This document shows, one piece after another, positions 59,209 through 64,000 of a DNA stretch of 64,000 nucleotides. The translations under genes were made by a program, and so were the position numbers. The notes under the pieces were generated by a model, which was not told the DNA's origin, ran no database searches, and worked only from the letters and a program-made list of their open reading frames with translations. Source of the DNA: G963668655 sp963668655 (GTDB taxonomy: Bacteria; Myxococcota_A; SURF-8); NCBI GenBank assembly GCA_963668655.2, contig CAXXPQ010000002.1, forward strand, positions 1,550,001-1,614,000, read 5' to 3'. Within the stretch, counting starts at the first letter, position 1. Every line of letters begins with the position of its first letter.

Positions 59209-59880
59209 TCACTCGGGAACCAGGTCGGCGAAAACGAATCCGTCGCGTTCCACCGTGGGGCCGGGGCGGGCGGCCACGGCGTGGCGGAACATGGGACCAT
59301 TCAACACGCAGCTATGGAATTCCCCGTTTTCGCCACAGGGATCCACGTCCCCGGGCAGATCGGCCAGAAAATCCGGGTCGTACGCACGGCCCGCGAAGGA
59401 CGGATCCAGTCGCCGGGGATCCACGCAGGTGATCCGCGCCTCCAGGCCGGCGTCGATCATTTCACGGGCCAGCGCTTTGGTGTCCTTTTGCCAGAGGGGA
59501 AAGAGAGGGCGGATACCCGTCTCGGAAAGCTGGTCTTCGCGGTAGCGGCGGATGTCCTCCAGAAAGAGATCGCCGAAGGCCATGGCCTCGATACCCTCCG
59601 ATTCCGCCAGGCGGATCGCGCGGGCCATGGCGGTTCGGTATTCCTCGTCCGAGCAGGGCTGGGGGATGGAAACCACGTGCAGGGGCAGCCCGGCGGCGGC
59701 GGCCTGGCGGCGGAGAAGTTCTTCCCGCACGGCGTGCATGGCCACACGCCCGGCCCGTCGGTTGACGGTGGTCAGCAGTGCGCGCACGTCCACGGAGGGA
59801 TCCCGTTGCAGCGCGTAGAGGGCCCAGGCGCTGTCCTTGCCGCTGCTCCAGGCCAGCCAGGTTTTCGTTTTTTCGCTCAT
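59209..59880 (-). CDS. PP-loop ATPase, diphthine-ammonia-ligase-like (MJ0570/Dph6 family)
   Basis: A 223-residue ATP-pyrophosphatase-fold protein. The N-terminal PP-loop is LAWSSGKDSAWALYAL. VDVRALLTTVNRRAGRVAMH, GIEAMAFGDLFLEDIRRYRE, GIRPLFPLWQKDT and the terminal CGENGEFHSCVLNGPMF are signatures of this family. Eukaryotic/archaeal members amidate diphthine on EF2; bacteria lack diphthamide, so here the substrate is another small amidation or thiolation target. ATG 59880 lies 39 bases after the transaminase gene on the same strand. Confidence 0.85.
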   Translation of the reverse strand: MSEKTKTWLAWSSGKDSAWALYALQRDPSVDVRALLTTVNRRAGRVAMHAVREELLRRQAAAAGLPLHVVSIPQPCSDEEYRTAMARAIRLAESEGIEAMAFGDLFLEDIRRYREDQLSETGIRPLFPLWQKDTKALAREMIDAGLEARITCVDPRRLDPSFAGRAYDPDFLADLPGDVDPCGENGEFHSCVLNGPMFRHAVAARPGPTVERDGFVFADLVPE

Positions 59881-59919
59881 GGCGTCGTTCTCCGGCGTCG
59901 GACGGCCCGGGGGTTTCCG

Positions 59920-61122
59920 TCAGTGATGATTCAGCACGCGGAAGACGCGTTCCAGCGCCCAGTCGATTTCTTCCCTGGTGATGACCAGCGGGGGCGCCAG
60001 GCGGATGGTGTGCTCGTGGGTCTCCTTGCAGAGCAGGCCGTCCTCCATCAGTTTTTCGCAGTATTGGCGCGCGCCGCCCGCCTCGGCGGTGAGCTGGATG
60101 CCGAACCACAGGCCGCGTCCGCGGATCTCCTTCACCAGCGGACTGTTCAGTCCGTCCAGTTTCTTTCGCATGTAGTCGCCCAGCTCGGCGGCGCGTTCGA
60201 TCAGTTTCTCCTCGCGCAGGACGGCCAGCGCTTCCCGGGCGATGGCGGAGGCCAGGGGATTTCCTCCGAAGGTGGAGCCGTGCTGGCCGGGGGTGTAGAG
60301 GCTCAGGACGTCGCGGTTTCCCACCACGGCGGAGACCGGATAGAAGCCGCCGGAAAGCGCCTTTCCCAGGCAGATCATGTCAGGGCGCACCTCTTCCCAG
60401 TCGCAGGCGAACATCCGGCCGGTGCGCCCCAGGCCGCTCTGGATCTCGTCGGCGATGAACAGCATGTTGTTGTCCGTGCAGATGTCGCGCACTTCCTTCA
60501 GGTAGCCGTCCGGGGGGATCAGCACGCCGGCTTCGCCCTGGATGGGTTCCACCAGGAAAGCCACGGTGTTTTCGGTGACGGCGTCCTCCAATGCCCCGGC
60601 GTCGCCGTAGGGAATGATGCGGAAACCGGGGGTGAAGGGGCCGAAACCCTCGCGATATTCCTCGTCGCTGGAGAAGGAGACGATGGTGACGGTGCGGCCG
60701 TGGAAGTTGTTCTCGCAGACGATGATCTCGGCCTTGCCCTCCGGCACGTGCTTGACCTTGGTTCCCCAGAGCCGGGCGGATTTCAGCGCGGTTTCCACGG
60801 CTTCCGCGCCGCTGTTCATGGGCAGCATCATGTCGAAGCCGCTCATCTCGCAGAGTTCCTTCGCGAAGAGCGGAAGCTGGTCGTTACGATAGGCGCGACT
60901 GGTGAGCGTGCATTTTTTGGCCTGCTCGATCATCGCTTTCAGGATGCGCGGATGCAGGTAGCCCTGGTTCAGCGCGGAATAGGCGGCCAGGAAATCCATG
61001 TATTTCTTGCCCTCGGTGTCCACCACCCAGACGCCTTCGGCGCGTTCGATGACGACGTCCAGGGGTTTGTAATTGGGAGCGAGGTAGCGGCGTTCGAGTT
61101 CCATCAGAGCGTGTGCGTTCAT
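59920..61122 (-). CDS. rocD: Class III aminotransferase, ornithine transaminase-like
   Basis: A 400-residue PLP enzyme of the ornithine-oxo-acid transaminase group, converting ornithine to glutamate semialdehyde. Features: ERRYLAPNYKPLDVVIERAE, FLAAYSALNQGYLHPRI, MMLPMNSGAEAVETALKSAR, NNFHGRT, FIADEIQSGLGRTGRMFA and the cofactor Lys in CLGKALSGGFYPVSAV (Lys254). ATG 61122 follows GGAGG; no signal for the longer open frame. Ornithine use, rather than acetylornithine, is suggested by Y/N residues of the first helix but is not certain. Confidence 0.88.
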   Translation of the reverse strand: MNAHALMELERRYLAPNYKPLDVVIERAEGVWVVDTEGKKYMDFLAAYSALNQGYLHPRILKAMIEQAKKCTLTSRAYRNDQLPLFAKELCEMSGFDMMLPMNSGAEAVETALKSARLWGTKVKHVPEGKAEIIVCENNFHGRTVTIVSFSSDEEYREGFGPFTPGFRIIPYGDAGALEDAVTENTVAFLVEPIQGEAGVLIPPDGYLKEVRDICTDNNMLFIADEIQSGLGRTGRMFACDWEEVRPDMICLGKALSGGFYPVSAVVGNRDVLSLYTPGQHGSTFGGNPLASAIAREALAVLREEKLIERAAELGDYMRKKLDGLNSPLVKEIRGRGLWFGIQLTAEAGGARQYCEKLMEDGLLCKETHEHTIRLAPPLVITREEIDWALERVFRVLNHH

Positions 61123-61284
61123 GGAGGGGCCTCCTGAATCCGAAAGGTGAAGCGAGGGGGTCGGAACGGCGGAATCGCCTTTCCGAAAGCCTGAAACGGG
61201 AGACAGTATGTCGCCGGATTCCGGCGATGGCAAGGAAATTTTATGCGGTCGCAGACAGAATACCACGGGCTTGTCCGGGGGGAT

Positions 61285-61490
61285 CTATGTAGGTTTGAGG
61301 GGGTCTTCAATGATTTTAGCGAGGATAAGGCGCTCATCCCCGAGTGCCGTCCGTGGCTCGAACCGATTGGCTCCGCAAATCACTCGCCATGAGCGGTTGA
61401 ACCATCGCTGAAACCCATCAAAATGAACGTCGAATTCAAATGAAATCCGGCCGAACGTATTCAGGTGACGGTTTCTGCGAAATTCAAATC
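61285..61490 (-). repeat. Dispersed gene-like repeat, copy 2 (FQRWFNRSW)
   Basis: In the 376-base gap 61123-61498, the minus strand has one open frame of about 68 codons with no clear start, ending at TAG (61285-61287). It reads through HLNTFGRISFEF, GFQRWFNRSWRVICGANRFE and then GDERLILAKIIED. Its central part, 61374-61413, matches the repeat at 37111 (27 bases identical). It could be a fragment of a mobile element or a small gene remnant. Nothing else was seen in the gap. Confidence 0.5.
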
Positions 61491-61498
61491 CTTTACGT

Positions 61499-63304
61499 TC
61501 ACCGTGCGTCCGGGCGGAACACCGTACCCACGATCTTCACCCCGGCGGCGCGGATGGTGGGCAGTTCCGTATAGTTCGCCGCCCCCCAGCCGGCCACCGA
61601 ACCCCAGTAGATCTGGCTCACTTCCGGGCTGACATCGTTGGGAGGATAGTGGCTGGAGAAAACGATGTCCGGGTAGCCGTCGCCGTTCAGGTCGCCCACG
61701 TCGCTGTCGGAGGCCGCCACGGTGGGCAGAGCCGTGCGCGCAAGCTCGGTATGGTCCGGTCCCCAGTAGATGTAGGATTCGGTGGCGTAGGCCTGGGTGA
61801 TGGGATCCACGTAACCGTTGGCGAAGATGATCTCCTTGTGTCCGTCGCCGTTCAGGTCCGCCACGCTGGCGTCGGTGGCTCCCACCGTCCCGCCGATGGT
61901 CACCCGGCGGCCGGTTCCGTAGCCGGACGTGTGGCCGTAATACAGCCAGGCGCCTCCACAGGTGGTGCACATCCAGGATGTGAACAGGATGTCCAGGTCG
62001 TTGTCCCGGTCGATATCGTCCACCGCCAACCCCTCCGGGAACGTGGTGGGAAGCTTGCTGCGCAGGCGGACGCATTCGCTGCAATCCGGACAGTTGTTGG
62101 CGAAGCAGTCCTCGCAGTTGACGCAGATGTTTTCCCCCGCGCCCCAGCCGATCTCCGAGCCCCAGTAAATGTAGGATTCCGCCGTGATGACGCTCAGCAC
62201 GCCGTTGGCGAAGATGATGTCCATCAATCCGTCGCCGTCCAAGTCCGCCACCCGGCTGCGGGCCGCCCCGATGGTAGGCAGTTCCAGCCGGTTGTCCGCG
62301 CTGAATCCTTGGGGGCCGTTCCAGTAGACGTAGGAATTCAGGTAATAATCCACCGGGTTGGGAATGGCGCTCGATCCCCGGTAACGGTTGGAAAACACGA
62401 TGTCGATCCAACCATCCCGGTTCACGTCCGCCAGGGTCGGGTCCGCGCAGCCGATGGTGGGCAGTTCCAGCCGGGGGCGGATCTGGTAGCCGTCCGGCGA
62501 GCCCCAGTAGACCAGCGAGTTGATTTCCCGGCTGGTGCCGTTCTGGACGGCGGCGAACACCAGGTCCACGTAGCCGTCCTTGTCCAGGTCGGCGGCGTCC
62601 ACGCCCATGGCGCCCACGGTGGGAATCTCCAGGCGACGGTCCACCGAATAGCCGTCCTCCCCGCCCAGGTAGACGTAGGAATTGATGAAATGATTGCCGT
62701 CGGATTCGGTCAGGGCGAACGCGATGTCCGGCCAGCCGTCGCAGTTCAGATCCCGGCAGGCGTCCACGCCGTCGCAATCCTGGTCCACGCCGTCGTTCGG
62801 AATCTCCACGGCATGGGAGCCGGGGAAGACCTGGTCGTTCGTGTCGTCGCAATCGCGGTTGTCCAGAACGTATCCCGCCGGCCAGGTGCAGGACAATCGC
62901 CCGGCGTCCGGATCGCCGAAACCGTCCTCGTCCGTGTCGGGATAGTAGGTTACGGGATTTTCGCAGTCCACGTCCGGGTCCGCGTCTCCGTCCGTCTCGG
63001 CTTCCGTCTCGGCGTCGCCGTCCGTTTCGCCCTCCGCGTCCGGCTCCGCATCCGGTTCCAAATCCCCATCCGTCGCATCCGTGTCGCCGTCCGCCGGGTC
63101 CGGATCTCCGCCCGAGGCGTCCTTGTCGCCGTCCGGGAGTCCGTCTCCATCCACGGAGATATCCGGATCCTGGTCGGCCGGCGGATTCGTGTCGCCGTCC
63201 GGGCCGTTCGCGCCGCTTTCGGAAGAACAGCCGAAAACCAGCATGGACAGCGTCAGGACCAGAACGCACAGACTCCCCAGACAAAAGCTTTTCATGCCCG
63301 CCAT
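61499..63304 (-). CDS. FG-GAP/VCBS lipoprotein with MopE-like metal-binding motif and DGD linker
   Basis: A 601-residue lipoprotein with lipobox MLVFGC (Cys26). A long Asp/Gly/Pro linker (residues about 28-110) is followed by a MopE-type segment (DTDEDGFGDPDAG, NRDCDDTNDQVFPG, NDGVDQDCDGVD), a Ca/Cu-binding motif family. The rest is eight or so FG-GAP repeats, each with DxDxDGxxD Ca-binding loops (DLNCDGWPDIAFA, ADLDKDGYVDLVFA, ADLNGDGHKEIIFANG, GDLNGDGYPDIVFSS), forming a propeller. One inserted loop is Cys-rich (NICVNCEDCFANNCPDCSEC). Probably a surface adhesin-like protein. ATG 63304 follows AAGGAAAG. Confidence 0.85.
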   Translation of the reverse strand: MAGMKSFCLGSLCVLVLTLSMLVFGCSSESGANGPDGDTNPPADQDPDISVDGDGLPDGDKDASGGDPDPADGDTDATDGDLEPDAEPDAEGETDGDAETEAETDGDADPDVDCENPVTYYPDTDEDGFGDPDAGRLSCTWPAGYVLDNRDCDDTNDQVFPGSHAVEIPNDGVDQDCDGVDACRDLNCDGWPDIAFALTESDGNHFINSYVYLGGEDGYSVDRRLEIPTVGAMGVDAADLDKDGYVDLVFAAVQNGTSREINSLVYWGSPDGYQIRPRLELPTIGCADPTLADVNRDGWIDIVFSNRYRGSSAIPNPVDYYLNSYVYWNGPQGFSADNRLELPTIGAARSRVADLDGDGLMDIIFANGVLSVITAESYIYWGSEIGWGAGENICVNCEDCFANNCPDCSECVRLRSKLPTTFPEGLAVDDIDRDNDLDILFTSWMCTTCGGAWLYYGHTSGYGTGRRVTIGGTVGATDASVADLNGDGHKEIIFANGYVDPITQAYATESYIYWGPDHTELARTALPTVAASDSDVGDLNGDGYPDIVFSSHYPPNDVSPEVSQIYWGSVAGWGAANYTELPTIRAAGVKIVGTVFRPDAR

Positions 63305-63406
63305 TTTTCTTTCCTTTGTTTTTCGATCTTTCATTCCATCGGCGCTTCAGTATACCCCGCCGCCGCCGGTCGCGTCAATTTCCATTCCATCGCTCGAAAG
63401 CTCGCC

Positions 63407-63435
63407 TTGCTCCGGAAGGAATGGAATGTTACAGT
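63407..63435 (+). promoter_or_regulatory. Candidate promoter of the sialidase-like lipoprotein
   Basis: TTGCTC (63407-63412), spacer 17, TACAGT (63430-63435) with an extended TG at 63427-63428. Confidence 0.4.
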
Positions 63436-63483
63436 GCCTTTCATGAAGGAAATCGGTCCGATCATCGCATGACGGAGGAAGAC

Positions 63484-64000
63484 ATGCCGGTTGACATCTG
63501 GAGGCGGACGATTTTTACGGTGGGGCTGTGCGTCTTTATATGGATTCTCGCCGCCTGTTCGGACGATGGCGAAGACGCCATGCCGGACGGAGACGCCGAG
63601 ACTGCGGACGGCGATCTGGACACGATGGACGCCGATCCCGACCCGGCGGACGGAGACGGCGACGCACGCGAAGACGCGCCGGACGGCGACGCCGAGGCGG
63701 AGCGGCAGACCTTTCCTCCCGAGGACCAGACGCCGCTCTTCGAGCGCGGGCTGATTCTTCCCGAGAATTCCCTGGAATGCGTGCCGGTGACCACGGGGGT
63801 GGCGCAGATGAACTGCAACCACCACGGCAGCACGGTGGCCGTGGCGGCGGACGGCACGATCTGGGCGGTCTGGTATCACGGGGAGTTCGAGAAATCCCTG
63901 GACAGCCGCCTCGTGGTTTCGAAACTTTCACCGGGGGCGGAGGAATGGACCTGGCCGGAGCTTCTGTACGACGACCCCGAACATTCCGAGGGCAATCCGG
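63484..64000 (+). CDS. Sialidase/BNR-repeat-like lipoprotein, 3'-truncated
   Basis: 172 codons to the window end. ATG 63484 with GGAGG upstream; lipobox WILAAC (Cys25). A DGD linker (residues about 26-72) leads to a domain opening NCNHHGSTVAVAADGTIWAV, then WYHGEFEKSLDSRLVVSKL and a DPEHSEGNP segment. The HHGST...WYHGExE pattern and the EGNP resemble the first blade of BNR_2 sialidase-like proteins, where the His and Glu/Asp residues are catalytic or structural. The end and most blades lie outside the window. Hydrolysis of a glycan is a likely but unconfirmed role. Confidence 0.75.
   Translation, partial: MPVDIWRRTIFTVGLCVFIWILAACSDDGEDAMPDGDAETADGDLDTMDADPDPADGDGDAREDAPDGDAEAERQTFPPEDQTPLFERGLILPENSLECVPVTTGVAQMNCNHHGSTVAVAADGTIWAVWYHGEFEKSLDSRLVVSKLSPGAEEWTWPELLYDDPEHSEGNP

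Noticed and set aside
59062..61137. Long plus-strand open frame opposite the transaminase and PP-loop genes
   Set aside because: Covers two recognised minus-strand genes and has no domain of its own.

Overview
The window is a GC-rich stretch of a Gram-negative, double-membrane bacterium. Evidence for two membranes: a LolC/E-type lipoprotein exporter subunit, an MlaE permease, two outer-membrane beta-barrels and about sixteen lipobox proteins. Many lipoproteins carry an Asp-Gly-Asp linker just after the lipidated Cys, and there are FG-GAP, MopE-like, FHA, PAS-kinase and Cys-rich secreted proteins. This style fits a deltaproteobacterial/Myxococcota-like or related uncultured lineage; the phylum is an inference and no rRNA is present. 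No tRNA, rRNA or CRISPR array was seen.

Layout. 0-5 kb: end of a Cys-rich secreted protein, a tiny two-CxxCH protein coupled to an AddB-type Fe-S nuclease, then dut. 5-12 kb (minus strand): a four-gene envelope cluster (lamin-tail/OB-fold lipoprotein, 5'-nucleotidase lipoprotein with a Cys-rich insert, OB-like lipoprotein, porin-like barrel) that looks like an extracellular DNA/nucleotide scavenging unit. 12-21 kb: organophosphate antiporter, P-loop protein, Nudix, ssb with a clear promoter, small lipoproteins, a YhcC-type radical SAM protein, mlaE, GNAT. 21-31 kb: PAS histidine kinase, DegT aminotransferase, gltX, rpsT, class V aminotransferase plus serA, purA. 31-41 kb: a run of envelope genes ending in two GT39-like glycosyltransferases, FHA protein, TPR lipoprotein, OsmC, a deoxynucleotidase and a LolC/E permease.

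41-45.6 kb: a three-gene unit (two beta-propeller lipoproteins plus a beta-barrel) behind a near-perfect sigma-54 promoter; a diverged scrap of a second barrel gene lies 1.4 kb downstream. 47-53.3 kb is accessory: GNAT, TPR protein with 126-bp repeats, DUF2314-like protein, and a visibly AT-rich SIR2-like (putative anti-phage NADase) gene broken by an IS5-family element. Removing the IS and one TTA duplication restores the frame. The IS shows an A8 frameshift site and a ribosome-site-masking hairpin with a -10 box in its loop.

53.3-64 kb: tectonin-like lipoprotein, Yip1-like protein, metallo-beta-lactamase, rimO, PP-loop ATPase, rocD-like transaminase, FG-GAP/MopE lipoprotein and the start of a sialidase-like lipoprotein. 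A five-copy repeat cluster lies upstream of rimO, and a gene-like dispersed repeat encoding FQRWFNRSW occurs at 37.1 and 61.4 kb.
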